DNA from: Marinitoga piezophila KA3
GTDB lineage: Bacteria > Thermotogota > Thermotogae > Petrotogales > Petrotogaceae
DNA: 64,000 nt
NCBI RefSeq assembly: GCF_000255135.1
Contig: NC_016751.1
Coordinates: 1,054,001 to 1,118,000, forward strand
Direction: 5' to 3'
The position numbers were made by a program, and so were the translations under genes. A model generated the notes under the pieces. It had not been told where the DNA came from and searched no databases. It saw nothing but the letters and a program-made list of their open reading frames with translations. The first letter of the stretch is position 1, and each line of letters starts with the position of its first letter. Positions 52,896 through 62,125 of this stretch are shown here, in pieces.

Positions 52896-54446
52896 ATGAA
52901 CTTTTTAGAAAAGATAAAGGATTATTGGGATAATTTCCCTACAAATCAAAAGATATTGCTATCTATATTAGCCGCAGTTTTTTTAATAATAATAATATTT
53001 TTCATAATATTAAACTTAAGACCTAATTATCAGGTCTTAATAAGTGGTGTTGACGAACAACAGGGTGGAAAAATCATTTCAAAACTTGAGGAAATGAATA
53101 TCCCATATAAAGTTGGTGCTGGCGGTTCTATAATGGTTCCAGAAAAATACAATAAATACGAATTATGGATGAAATTAGCTTTAGGTGGTGTTCTTGGAAA
53201 TCAGGTTACAGGATATGAATTGCTTCAAAAACAGAGTTTCGGCGCTACAAGTTATGATAAACAGGTAAATTATCAAATAGCAATAGAAGGAGAGCTTGCA
53301 CGTTCAATTTCCACAATGAAAGGAATACAATATGCAAGAGTTCATATTGTAATGCCTGCAAGGACATATTATACACCTGCAGAACAATCTAAACCAAAAG
53401 CTTCTGTTTTACTATTTCTTGAACCAGGTGCATCTATAGATTCAAATCAGGTAAGAGCTATTATGGAATTTGTTGCAGGAGCTGTTCAAAATCTTGATCC
53501 AAAAGATGTAAAGGTTGTAGACAATTATTCTCATAATCTCAGCGCGCAGGTTTTAGCTGAAGGAAATATAGCAGATGCAGCTACAAAGTTTGATTTAAAG
53601 AGAAAAATAGAAGAGTATTATACACAAAAAATAGAAGACAAGCTTCAGGTAGTGTTTGGAATGGGCGCAATTGTTGTATTGCCAGAAGTAGATTTAAACT
53701 GGCAAAAAATAGAACAGGAAGCACGAAATGTTCAACCTGTAAATAAAACTTCAGGTATAGTTGTTAGTGAGCAAAAAGAAACGGAGGAAAAAACCTCCTA
53801 TTCTGGAACATCAAATGTTCCAGGCGTTGATTCAAATGTCCCTCCATATACAACACAAACGCCTGATAATCAGGGATCCGATACATATAAAAATTCAAAA
53901 AGTATAATAAATTACGATTTTAATGAAATATATAAAAAGGTTACCGAAGACAAAAATGGTGAAATTGCCAATAAATCTATTACTATATTTATAGACGAGG
54001 ACAAATCTCCTATTCCAAAAAACGAAACAACAATAGCTCAAATAAAAACAGCCATTTCAACAGCAACAGGAGCAACTCCTTCTAATATTACTGTTTTATT
54101 TACCAAATTTAATAAAGATTTAGAAGCAGAATACCAGAAAATGGTTGAACAGTCAAAAAGAGCAAAAACACTTACCATTATCATGGTTGCTTCTATAATA
54201 TTCATGATATTTATTGCATTATTTGTAATAGCAATAATCAATGTTAGAAAGAAACAGAAAGCAAGGAAAACCATTCTTGAAAGAAAGAAAAAGCTTGAAG
54301 AAGCAGCAACAAGAATTATTGAAGAAATTGAACCGGAAGAAGTGGAACTTACCGAAGAACAAAAATCATTTGAAAAACTTGCAAAAATCGTTGATCAAAG
54401 TCTCGATGATGTTGTAGAAATTGTAAAATACTGGATTAATCAATAA
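52896..54446 (+). CDS. fliF: Flagellar MS-ring protein FliF
   Basis: The 516-residue ring protein on which the flagellar motor and export apparatus assemble in the inner membrane. Two membrane helices are visible (about 22-42 and 427-449), enclosing a periplasmic ring-building region with the YscJ-type signature (QVNYQIAIEGELARSI, ARVHIVMP). The C-terminal cytoplasmic tail that binds FliG is acidic. GAGGTGGC precedes the ATG. It opens the fliF-fliG-fliH-fliI series. Confidence 0.96.
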   Translation: MNFLEKIKDYWDNFPTNQKILLSILAAVFLIIIIFFIILNLRPNYQVLISGVDEQQGGKIISKLEEMNIPYKVGAGGSIMVPEKYNKYELWMKLALGGVLGNQVTGYELLQKQSFGATSYDKQVNYQIAIEGELARSISTMKGIQYARVHIVMPARTYYTPAEQSKPKASVLLFLEPGASIDSNQVRAIMEFVAGAVQNLDPKDVKVVDNYSHNLSAQVLAEGNIADAATKFDLKRKIEEYYTQKIEDKLQVVFGMGAIVVLPEVDLNWQKIEQEARNVQPVNKTSGIVVSEQKETEEKTSYSGTSNVPGVDSNVPPYTTQTPDNQGSDTYKNSKSIINYDFNEIYKKVTEDKNGEIANKSITIFIDEDKSPIPKNETTIAQIKTAISTATGATPSNITVLFTKFNKDLEAEYQKMVEQSKRAKTLTIIMVASIIFMIFIALFVIAIINVRKKQKARKTILERKKKLEEAATRIIEEIEPEEVELTEEQKSFEKLAKIVDQSLDDVVEIVKYWINQ

Positions 54447-54457
54447 GAGGTGATTTT

Positions 54458-55468
54458 ATGGCTGCCAAACAAGATGTAAATGGCTTAAGGAAAGCAGCTA
54501 TTTTGATAGTTTTAATGGGACCTGACAGAGCTTCAAAATTATTAAAAGAATTAAATGAAGAAGAGGTTGAAATGCTAACTTTAGAGGTTGCAAACCTCGG
54601 AAAAATATCAGATGAAGAAAAAGACGCTGTAATGTCAGAATTCTTCGAACTGATGAAAGTAAAAGAGTTCATAAAAGAAGGCGGTGTAGACTACGCCAAG
54701 AAATTGCTTGAAGAAGCATTTGGTCCTGAACAGGCTATCAAAATTATAGAAAACCTTGTTACAAACTTACAGGTTAAACCTTTCGATTTCTTAAAGAGAA
54801 TCGATATTGCACAAATTACCAATGTATTGCAAAATGAACATCCTCAAACAGTAGCATTGGTATTATGTTATCTTCCACCAGGAGCTGCTGCTCAGGTTAT
54901 TGCAGGATTACCGGAAGACTTACAGGTTGATGTTATTAAAAGAATTTCTATTATGGATAGGGCAACTCCTGATGTTGTTAAGGAGGTGGAGTCCCGTATG
55001 AAAGACAGATTATCTTCATTTGCCGCTCAACCATTCAGTCAGGTTGGTGGAATAGAAACAACAGCTGAAATTATGAATAATATCGACAGAACTGTATCCA
55101 AAAACATATTTGACAGATTATCCGAAACAGATCCAAAACTTTCAGAAGAAATCAGAAAGAAAATGTTCGTATTTGAAGATATACTTAAACTCGATGATAG
55201 AACTATTCAGAGAATACTCAGAGAAGTTGATACCCGTGATCTTACTCTTTCACTTAAAGGTGCATCAGAAGAACTCAAAGATAAATTACTTGGAAATATG
55301 TCACAAAGAGCTCGTCAGATGATAGAAGAAGAATTGGAATTTATGGGTCCTGTAAGATTAAAAGATGTTGATGAAGCACAGCAAAGAATTGTTGCAATTA
55401 TAAGAAAACTCGAGGAATCTGGAGAAATCATAATTGCCGGTGGAGGAGGAGAAGAATTAATTGTATAA
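54458..55468 (+). CDS. fliG: Flagellar motor switch protein FliG
   Basis: A 336-residue switch protein transmitting torque and controlling rotation direction. The middle domain shows the EHPQTVALVL motif, and the C-terminal domain carries the charged helix that meets the stator (FVFEDILKLDDRTIQRILRE). Length and domain order are standard. GAGGTGA lies 5 bases upstream of the ATG, and fliH begins within its last codons. Confidence 0.97.
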   Translation: MAAKQDVNGLRKAAILIVLMGPDRASKLLKELNEEEVEMLTLEVANLGKISDEEKDAVMSEFFELMKVKEFIKEGGVDYAKKLLEEAFGPEQAIKIIENLVTNLQVKPFDFLKRIDIAQITNVLQNEHPQTVALVLCYLPPGAAAQVIAGLPEDLQVDVIKRISIMDRATPDVVKEVESRMKDRLSSFAAQPFSQVGGIETTAEIMNNIDRTVSKNIFDRLSETDPKLSEEIRKKMFVFEDILKLDDRTIQRILREVDTRDLTLSLKGASEELKDKLLGNMSQRARQMIEEELEFMGPVRLKDVDEAQQRIVAIIRKLEESGEIIIAGGGGEELIV

Positions 55469-56144
55469 TAAACGCATAATAAAGGGTCAATATGTAATAT
55501 TTGAACCACCGGAAGAGGAATTAGAACACGAAAAAGAAAGCGCAGAAGAAATTGCCAGAAGAATAATAGAAGACGCCGAAAAAAAAGCAAGCGAAATAAT
55601 TGAAAATGCAAAACAGGAAGCGGAGAGCATCATAAATGATGCTCACCTTGCTTATGCTGAAGAAGTTGAAAAAGGACGAAAAGAAGGGCAACAAAAAGCC
55701 CAGGAAGAAATAAATGCTTTAATAGAGCAATATTCTACCGAGTTAAACAAAATGTTAGAAGAATTTAACAATTCTCTCAACTTAGAAATATATAATGCAA
55801 GGATACTGATGTTTAATATTTTGAAATCTCTGGTTCATAAATTTCTTGATATTGAAATATTTTCTACTCCAAAATGGGTTGAAAATGCTTTAAATAAAAT
55901 ACTGGAATATTACATAGAAATGGAATTTATAAAAATACATGTAAGTTCAAATATTTTAAAAGACTATCCAGAATTAATAGAAAAAATAGAAAAAGTCGAA
56001 AAGGTTGAGATAATAGAAGATATTACTCTGCCAGATTTTTCAATAGCAGTACATACAAATATGGGTAAAGTTGTAATTAACAGGAACGAATTAATAAAAA
56101 CTGTAAGTAAAATTATAGAGGAAGAATTAAATGAAAACTCATAA
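55461..56144 (+). CDS. fliH: Flagellar assembly protein FliH
   Basis: A 227-residue regulator and stator-like partner of the export ATPase FliI. The N-terminal half is a long Ala/Glu-rich helix (EEIARRIIEDAEKKASEIIE) like the peripheral stalk of ATP synthases, and the C-terminal globular part is weakly conserved. Start is TTG at 55461, about ten bases after GGAGGAGGAG inside fliG. The overlap with fliG is eight bases and with fliI 14 bases, so all three are translationally coupled. Confidence 0.85.
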   Translation: MYNKRIIKGQYVIFEPPEEELEHEKESAEEIARRIIEDAEKKASEIIENAKQEAESIINDAHLAYAEEVEKGRKEGQQKAQEEINALIEQYSTELNKMLEEFNNSLNLEIYNARILMFNILKSLVHKFLDIEIFSTPKWVENALNKILEYYIEMEFIKIHVSSNILKDYPELIEKIEKVEKVEIIEDITLPDFSIAVHTNMGKVVINRNELIKTVSKIIEEELNENS

Positions 56145-57453
56145 CGATATACTGGAAAACATAAATCAACGTTTAAACGAACTGGATATATTTTCCCTTG
56201 AAGGAATAGTGGATAGAATAACCGGTGTGGTTATAGAATCCAGAGGACCTGATGTTTCTCTGGGAGATTTGTGTTCTATAACCTTAAAAGATGGAAGTAC
56301 TGCTCTGTGTGAAGTTGTTGGTTTCGTTGGAAACAAGGTTTTGCTCATGCCATTTGAAGATGTTCACGGATTATATGTTGGTGCCAGAGTAAAAAAATTA
56401 AATAGAAAGGTGTCCATTGGCGTTTCTAATAATCTTCTTGGTCGTGTTCTTGATGGATTGGGAAGGCCTATGGATGGTAAACCTCTATATGCAGAAAAAT
56501 ATCGTTCCATTTACTCACCACCACCAAATCCTTTAATAAGAAATAAAATAGAGGAACCTCTTCCTGTTGGAATTAGAGCTATAGATGGTTTAATTACACT
56601 TGGCAAAGGGCAAAGGATTGGTATATTTGCTGGAAGTGGTGTTGGAAAGAGTACATTACTTGGTATGATAGCAAGAAATACCTCTGCTGATATAAACGTT
56701 ATTTCTTTAATCGGTGAACGAGGTCGTGAAGTAAGAGAGTTTATAGAGCGCGATCTTGGCGAAGAAGGTTTAAAACGTTCGGTAGTTGTTGTTTCAACTT
56801 CAGATCAACCAGCCTTAATGAGAACAAAGGCTCTATTAAGCGCTACAACAATTGCTGAATATTTTAGAGATCAGGGATATAATGTAATGCTTATGGTTGA
56901 CTCACTTACCCGTTGGGCTATGGCACAAAGGGAAATAGGATTGTCCATAGGTGAACCACCAGCAACACGCGGATATACACCAAGTGTATTTGCTGAATTA
57001 CCAAAAATTTTAGAGAGAGCGGGTAATTCTGATAAAGGAAGTATTACAGCAATATATACTGTACTTGTTGAAGGTGATGATTTTAATGAACCCATTTCAG
57101 ATACAGTTAGAGGTATTGTTGACGGTCATATCCTTCTTTCAAGACGATTGGCTGAATCTTCGCATTATCCGGCTATAGATGTACTTGCAAGTATTAGTAG
57201 GTTAATGTCTACCGTTGCAAAAGAAGAACATCTTGAAGCTGCGTATAGGGTAAGAGACATAATGGCAACATATAATGATGCAAAGGATTTAATAGAGGTT
57301 GGTGCTTATAAAGAAGGAACAAACCCTAAGATAGATATAGCAAAAAGGGAAATAGATAATATAAATCAATTTCTCAGACAAAGAACAAATGAAAATCCAG
57401 ATTTCAATCAAATTGTAAATCAACTTATTGACTTAGCAAAAAAATTAAAATAA
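56131..57453 (+). CDS. fliI: Flagellum-specific ATPase FliI
   Basis: A 440-residue F1-beta-like ATPase powering the type III flagellar export apparatus. Walker A is GSGVGKST (residues 168-175); SLIGERGREVREF and MLMVDSLTRWAMAQREIGLS are diagnostic for FliI versus F1 subunits. The gene usually precedes fliJ, but here sugar transporter permease genes follow after 25 bp. Confidence 0.97.
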   Translation: MKTHNDILENINQRLNELDIFSLEGIVDRITGVVIESRGPDVSLGDLCSITLKDGSTALCEVVGFVGNKVLLMPFEDVHGLYVGARVKKLNRKVSIGVSNNLLGRVLDGLGRPMDGKPLYAEKYRSIYSPPPNPLIRNKIEEPLPVGIRAIDGLITLGKGQRIGIFAGSGVGKSTLLGMIARNTSADINVISLIGERGREVREFIERDLGEEGLKRSVVVVSTSDQPALMRTKALLSATTIAEYFRDQGYNVMLMVDSLTRWAMAQREIGLSIGEPPATRGYTPSVFAELPKILERAGNSDKGSITAIYTVLVEGDDFNEPISDTVRGIVDGHILLSRRLAESSHYPAIDVLASISRLMSTVAKEEHLEAAYRVRDIMATYNDAKDLIEVGAYKEGTNPKIDIAKREIDNINQFLRQRTNENPDFNQIVNQLIDLAKKLK

Positions 57454-57478
57454 TTAAATAGAGATAGGAGGAAGTTTT

Positions 57479-58843
57479 ATGCCAGCTGAGATTCTTATTC
57501 CCGTAATTGGCGTCAGTATAGCTGTAGTATTATTCGTGATTATGAAAGTTTCTAAATACTTCTTATCTCCACATGCCTGGAGAAGAACCAGAGAAAGTAT
57601 AACTGCATACCTTTATCTTTTACCTTCAATGATTGTTTTATCAATCTTTGTATTCTGGCCTATTATTTATTCATTTGTTTTGAGTTTCTTTAAATGGGAT
57701 TTTAAAAATCAGGCTAATCCACAATTTATAGGCTTTGATAATTACATTCAATTATTTAAATTAAAACACCCAGTTTCAATGACTTTTAACGTGGCTTTTT
57801 TAGGAACATTTTTCCTCATATTTGCTACAATATATTTCTTAACAGTATTGCTTGATTTGAAAAGGATTTCAGATAAAAAAGTGAAAAATATTATTATTTT
57901 AAATGCTGTTATAAGTGCTATAACCTTTATTTTATGGAATGTTATATCTTATCAACTTCAATGGATAATATTTTTATGGTTAGCCTTTTCCTATACAGCC
58001 ATCGCTGCTATGAAAAAAATAGAAGGAACTCCTGATAAATTATTATTAAGAATGATTATATTGATTACAGTATATGTTGCAGGAATCAAATTAATTCATA
58101 TACCAGAAATTGTTACTTATCTTAGTATGGCAAAAGAAGAAGCGGATTTTCTTAAAGCTATATGGAATACAAGCTATTACGTTTTATTGTCAATGCCAAT
58201 AACAATATTCCTTTCATTGGTAATAGCCATGTTATTCTATCAGGAAGTAAAAGGAAAGGTTGTATTTAGAACAATATACTTTATTCCTTTTGTTACCAGT
58301 GTTGTTGCTGTATCTCTTGTATGGCAATGGATATTTAACGATAACGGGCTTTTGAATTATATCCTTTCATTCTTTGGTGTGGAAAAGATTTTATGGTTAA
58401 AAGATGAAAAATGGACAATACCAACAATTGCTATAATCTCAATCTGGAAACTTGTTGGATATTATTCAATAATCTTCCTCGCTGGATTACAGAATATCGA
58501 TAAAAGTTATTATGAAGCAGCAGAAGTTGATGGTGCAAGCTCATGGCAGAAATTTGTTCATATAACATGGCCTTTATTATCACCAACAACATTCTTTATA
58601 TTAATAGTTTCAATGATTGGTGCATTTAAGGTCTTCTCTGAAATATTCGTATTGTATTCAGGGCTTCCTGGACCATATAATAATAGTGGTTTAACCGTAG
58701 TTTATTATGTATTTGAAAAGTTCTATGGTGAACAGCGTATGGGTCAGGCAAGTGCTGCGGCATATGTATTATTTGGTATAATACTCATATTTACATTTAT
58801 ACAATTTGTTGCCGGTAAAAAACGTGTACATTACGATTCATAA
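57479..58843 (+). CDS. Sugar ABC transporter permease (MalF-like)
   Basis: A 454-residue inner-membrane permease of the carbohydrate-uptake (CUT1) family. An N-terminal helix (about 7-23) precedes the SLPS-type segment LYLLPSMIVLSIFVFWP. Extra membrane segments between about 105 and 215 make it longer than the usual 300 residues, as in MalF. The EAA loop is EAAEVDGASSW. AGGAGG precedes the ATG. Its partner permease follows 18 bp later. No binding protein or ATPase gene lies nearby, so those must be encoded elsewhere. Confidence 0.9.
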   Translation: MPAEILIPVIGVSIAVVLFVIMKVSKYFLSPHAWRRTRESITAYLYLLPSMIVLSIFVFWPIIYSFVLSFFKWDFKNQANPQFIGFDNYIQLFKLKHPVSMTFNVAFLGTFFLIFATIYFLTVLLDLKRISDKKVKNIIILNAVISAITFILWNVISYQLQWIIFLWLAFSYTAIAAMKKIEGTPDKLLLRMIILITVYVAGIKLIHIPEIVTYLSMAKEEADFLKAIWNTSYYVLLSMPITIFLSLVIAMLFYQEVKGKVVFRTIYFIPFVTSVVAVSLVWQWIFNDNGLLNYILSFFGVEKILWLKDEKWTIPTIAIISIWKLVGYYSIIFLAGLQNIDKSYYEAAEVDGASSWQKFVHITWPLLSPTTFFILIVSMIGAFKVFSEIFVLYSGLPGPYNNSGLTVVYYVFEKFYGEQRMGQASAAAYVLFGIILIFTFIQFVAGKKRVHYDS

Positions 58844-58861
58844 TAAAGGAGGCCTTTAAAA

Positions 58862-61087
58862 ATGTCATGGAATAAATTCTTTAATACAATGGGAATTACA
58901 ATAGTTTATCTTTTAATTATAGGTGGAGCAATAATAATGGCAATGCCATTTGCATGGATGGTTGTTACATCATTTAAAAGCAGCAGTGAAATTGCTCAAT
59001 GGCCACCAAGGTGGACATCTAAAAACTTCAAATCAGAAATTATGGTTAATGTAAAAGGAACCTCATCTTCTGGAAGTTCTAAAAGCGGACTCAGTCTCGC
59101 AGAATTCAGAGCAGCACAAAGTGAAGATACATATAATCCATATAAAAAATTATTAATTATCGAAGATGACCCTGTAAGAAGAGGGTTAATAACCTTAACT
59201 TTTTCTAAACTTGATTATGCTGATAATCAGGAACTTAATAGTTTAGTAGAAAAAATAAAAGAGTATAATGCTAATTATCCATTAGTTCCTGATCTTTCTG
59301 CAGAAATCAACACATTGGATAATAGCCCTGAATCCTTTGAAAAATTCTATTTTAGCTTATATTCAACAGCAAATGGATTATTTAAAAAATCTCAATTATT
59401 AAAATATTTAGACAAAGAAATAAAAGATTCCATAAATTATATAGATAAATTTACAAAGGTATCCTTAGATAGACTTCCATATTTAAAAGTGAAAAGCACA
59501 GATTCCTCAGTGGTCAAAGAAGAAAAAGCAAGAAAAAAAGAAGAATTAAAAGAGTATCTTTTTTCTCTAAAAACAGAATTATCAAATGTTTCATCAGTAG
59601 TTGTTGAAATGTCCAAAGGAACAGGAATTGTAAGTGATAATGAAATAAATAAGGTTTTAGCCCTTTTAACAAATCTCGAAAGTAAATTTGTTTCATTTAA
59701 TGACATGTATTTAAGAAGGGTGAATAGGCTTCTTGAAAAAAATATTTATTCCTCAATAATTAACAGTAAAAATTCTCTGGAATTTAAAGTATTCTTTGAA
59801 AAGAATTATTCTGATATTCAGAAAAAAGCAGCAAAGATTAATATAATCCAATTTAACGTTCCAACTAAAGAAGATATGAAAGAAAACTTCTTAAAAGCTT
59901 TTCATAATTCCAATATTCCTGAAGAATTTAAAAAAGCTTTAAATGAAAATGATGATATATTTGAAATAAAAGATGAATTTGTTCTTGCACTTGAACATAA
60001 ATTCAATGAACATACATTAAATATATTAAAAATAAAATCTGAAGACCTTTCAAGAACTTTAATGGTCATAAGAAATCTTACAAAATACATTGATAAACTT
60101 CAACCTGATAATGTTGAACAATATTTAAATCCTTTTGATAAAGAATTTGTAAAAAATCAAAACTTTAAAGCTGAAGACCTCATAAAACTCGCAAAAATGA
60201 GAAAAGATTACAACAATATTCTTGAAACATTTAATAAATTGTATTCTGATTCTATCTCAGAAGTAAAATTAATTCAAAAACCGGAAAATGTTGAAAAAGT
60301 ATATTACAGAAATTACTCAAATATAGAAATATACTTTAAGGATACTTATGCAATATGGTTCCTTGAAGATAATCCTACTATGAAAGCTAAATTTACACCT
60401 TCACAGGTATTTGCAAATGTCTTCCAGAATTATGTTGATGCATGGCATGCTGCACCATTTTCAAAATACTATATAAATACTGTATTTATGGCAACTACTA
60501 CTACAATATTTGAAATCTTAATTGCAGCAATGGCAGCTTTTGCATTTGCCAAACTGGAATTCTGGGGTAAAAATGCATTATTCACGCTCTTCCTTGCAAC
60601 TATGATGGTTCCAGGAGAAGTAATGCTCGTTCCTAACTTTATCACAATAAGTAAATTTAGATGGCTTGATACATACTATGCGCTGATAATTCCATGGATA
60701 GTAAGCGTATTTGCTATATTCCTTTTAAGACAACAATTCTTAACCATACCAAATGATTTATGGGACGCTGCAAAAATTGATGGAAGCAGTAGCTGGAGAT
60801 TCTTATGGACTGTAATGGTTCCATTAAGTAAACCTGCAATTATAACAGGTGCATTGTTAAAATTTGTTGGTAGCTGGAATGCATTCTTATGGGTATTAAT
60901 AGTTACAAAGTCACCTGAAATGAGAACATTGGCTGTAGGATTGCAAACATTTACCACAGAATCTGGTACCATGTATAACCTGTTAATGGCTGCATCTACA
61001 TTCTCAGTAATACCAATTATTATACTATTTATATTCATGCAAAAATACTTTGTTGCAGGAATTGCACGTTCCGGATTAAAGGGATAA
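58862..61087 (+). CDS. Sugar ABC transporter permease (MalG-like) with a very large extracytoplasmic insertion
   Basis: A 741-residue permease; ordinary MalG has about 280-300. The first helix (about 10-33) and the P1-loop start KSSSEIAQWPPRW are normal. Then about 460 residues (from about 50 to 515) rich in Lys, Glu, Ser and Leu, mostly helical, are inserted before the normal transmembrane core resumes at about 540. The EAA loop is DLWDAAKIDGSSSWRFLW. I recall long MalG proteins in other Thermotogota as well, so this is a lineage trait rather than a fusion artefact, but the insert itself has no recognised domain. AAAGGAGG precedes the ATG. Confidence 0.88.
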   Translation: MSWNKFFNTMGITIVYLLIIGGAIIMAMPFAWMVVTSFKSSSEIAQWPPRWTSKNFKSEIMVNVKGTSSSGSSKSGLSLAEFRAAQSEDTYNPYKKLLIIEDDPVRRGLITLTFSKLDYADNQELNSLVEKIKEYNANYPLVPDLSAEINTLDNSPESFEKFYFSLYSTANGLFKKSQLLKYLDKEIKDSINYIDKFTKVSLDRLPYLKVKSTDSSVVKEEKARKKEELKEYLFSLKTELSNVSSVVVEMSKGTGIVSDNEINKVLALLTNLESKFVSFNDMYLRRVNRLLEKNIYSSIINSKNSLEFKVFFEKNYSDIQKKAAKINIIQFNVPTKEDMKENFLKAFHNSNIPEEFKKALNENDDIFEIKDEFVLALEHKFNEHTLNILKIKSEDLSRTLMVIRNLTKYIDKLQPDNVEQYLNPFDKEFVKNQNFKAEDLIKLAKMRKDYNNILETFNKLYSDSISEVKLIQKPENVEKVYYRNYSNIEIYFKDTYAIWFLEDNPTMKAKFTPSQVFANVFQNYVDAWHAAPFSKYYINTVFMATTTTIFEILIAAMAAFAFAKLEFWGKNALFTLFLATMMVPGEVMLVPNFITISKFRWLDTYYALIIPWIVSVFAIFLLRQQFLTIPNDLWDAAKIDGSSSWRFLWTVMVPLSKPAIITGALLKFVGSWNAFLWVLIVTKSPEMRTLAVGLQTFTTESGTMYNLLMAASTFSVIPIIILFIFMQKYFVAGIARSGLKG

Positions 61088-61089
61088 TT

Positions 61090-61437
61090 ATGGCTCAACG
61101 AAAAAAGTTTGTTGTTGGAAAAAAGAAAAAAGAAAAAAAGAAATTAAATATAGGCTTTATAATAATATACATAGCTGTAATATTTGTTATACTTTATTTT
61201 AGTATTCAAATGGTAAGAATGTTTATAGTGTATTCCAGTTTAACCGAGGAATACAAAAAAACTCAATCGGAATTCGAAAATCTAAAGGAACAATTGAAAG
61301 AGCTTGAAAAAGAAAGGGATATGATAAAAGAATTCCTTGAAAAGAAAGGTGTGACCCTTGAAAATGGAAAAATTAATTATAACAACATCCCACAAACCAT
61401 CGAAGGAACAAATACAACGGGCGAAGCAACTCGCTGA
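61090..61437 (+). CDS. DivIC/FtsL-like small membrane coiled-coil protein
   Basis: A 115-residue protein: basic N-terminus (RKKFVVGKKKKEKKK), one membrane helix (about 21-44), then a coiled coil (about 48-85) and a short polar tail. This matches septum-formation initiator proteins (FtsB/DivIC) or FtsL, which help assemble the division machinery; sequence conservation in this family is too low to say which. Start is two bases after the permease stop. The methyltransferase gene downstream overlaps its last 80 bases in another frame. Confidence 0.7.
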   Translation: MAQRKKFVVGKKKKEKKKLNIGFIIIYIAVIFVILYFSIQMVRMFIVYSSLTEEYKKTQSEFENLKEQLKELEKERDMIKEFLEKKGVTLENGKINYNNIPQTIEGTNTTGEATR

Positions 61438-62125
61438 ACAATATAATGGAGTATATAAAAACAGAAGGCATTTAAAAGCAAAAGATATATACTTTGTAGT
61501 TGAAAAGAACCTCACTTTAAAATTAAAAAAAGGTGATTTTGAATTTTTCTTTCATCCTTCTATTGTAAAAATAAGAATGAAAAATTATGTTGCCGACAAA
61601 AAGGATTATTTATTAAATAATCTTGAATTAAAAGGTAATGAAACAGTTCTGGATTTAACCTTTGGTCTTGGTAGTGAAGCATTATTAATAGCTTCTCAAT
61701 TAACAGATGGAAAATTAATAGGTGTAGAAGGATCTTTCCCTATATATCTTGTTGTAAAAGAAAGTATGCCATATTATCCTTTTAAAATAAAATGGATAAA
61801 AGAGGCTTCAAAAAGAATAGAAATAATACACGCAAATTATAAATCATTCTTAAAAAAACAAAAAGATAAAAGTTATGATATAATTTATTGTGATCCAATG
61901 TTTGAAAATCCTGTTTTTGAATCATCAGCTCTAAATCCTTTAAGAAAATTCGCAGTATATGACCCACTTGAAATTGAAGATATTGAGGAAATGAAACGAG
62001 TAGCAAAAGATAAGGTAGTAATAAAAGCCCACATTAAAGATTCTATATGGGATAAATATAAATTTGATAAAGTAGATGGAAGCAAAAATTCAGGGGTATA
62101 TTATGGAGTGATATACTTAAAATGA
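61358..62125 (+). CDS. Class I SAM-dependent methyltransferase (RsmJ-like)
   Basis: A 255-residue methyltransferase. The cofactor-binding Rossmann motif is VLDLTFGLGSEALL, followed by LIGVEGS and the catalytic-type YCDPMFENP, close to the DPMYP motif of RsmJ, which methylates 16S rRNA G1516. The N-terminal extension resembles a small RNA-binding domain. Start is uncertain: TTG at 61358 is six bases from AAAGGTG, ATG at 61364 is 12. Either way it overlaps the upstream gene by 74-80 bases. It overlaps miaA by four bases. Confidence 0.78.
   Translation: MKMEKLIITTSHKPSKEQIQRAKQLAEQYNGVYKNRRHLKAKDIYFVVEKNLTLKLKKGDFEFFFHPSIVKIRMKNYVADKKDYLLNNLELKGNETVLDLTFGLGSEALLIASQLTDGKLIGVEGSFPIYLVVKESMPYYPFKIKWIKEASKRIEIIHANYKSFLKKQKDKSYDIIYCDPMFENPVFESSALNPLRKFAVYDPLEIEDIEEMKRVAKDKVVIKAHIKDSIWDKYKFDKVDGSKNSGVYYGVIYLK

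Noticed and set aside
61874-61884. Another exact TATGATATAAT as a promoter
   Set aside because: It lies inside the methyltransferase gene, where it encodes Tyr-Asp-Ile-Ile of a conserved stretch, and no gene start follows.
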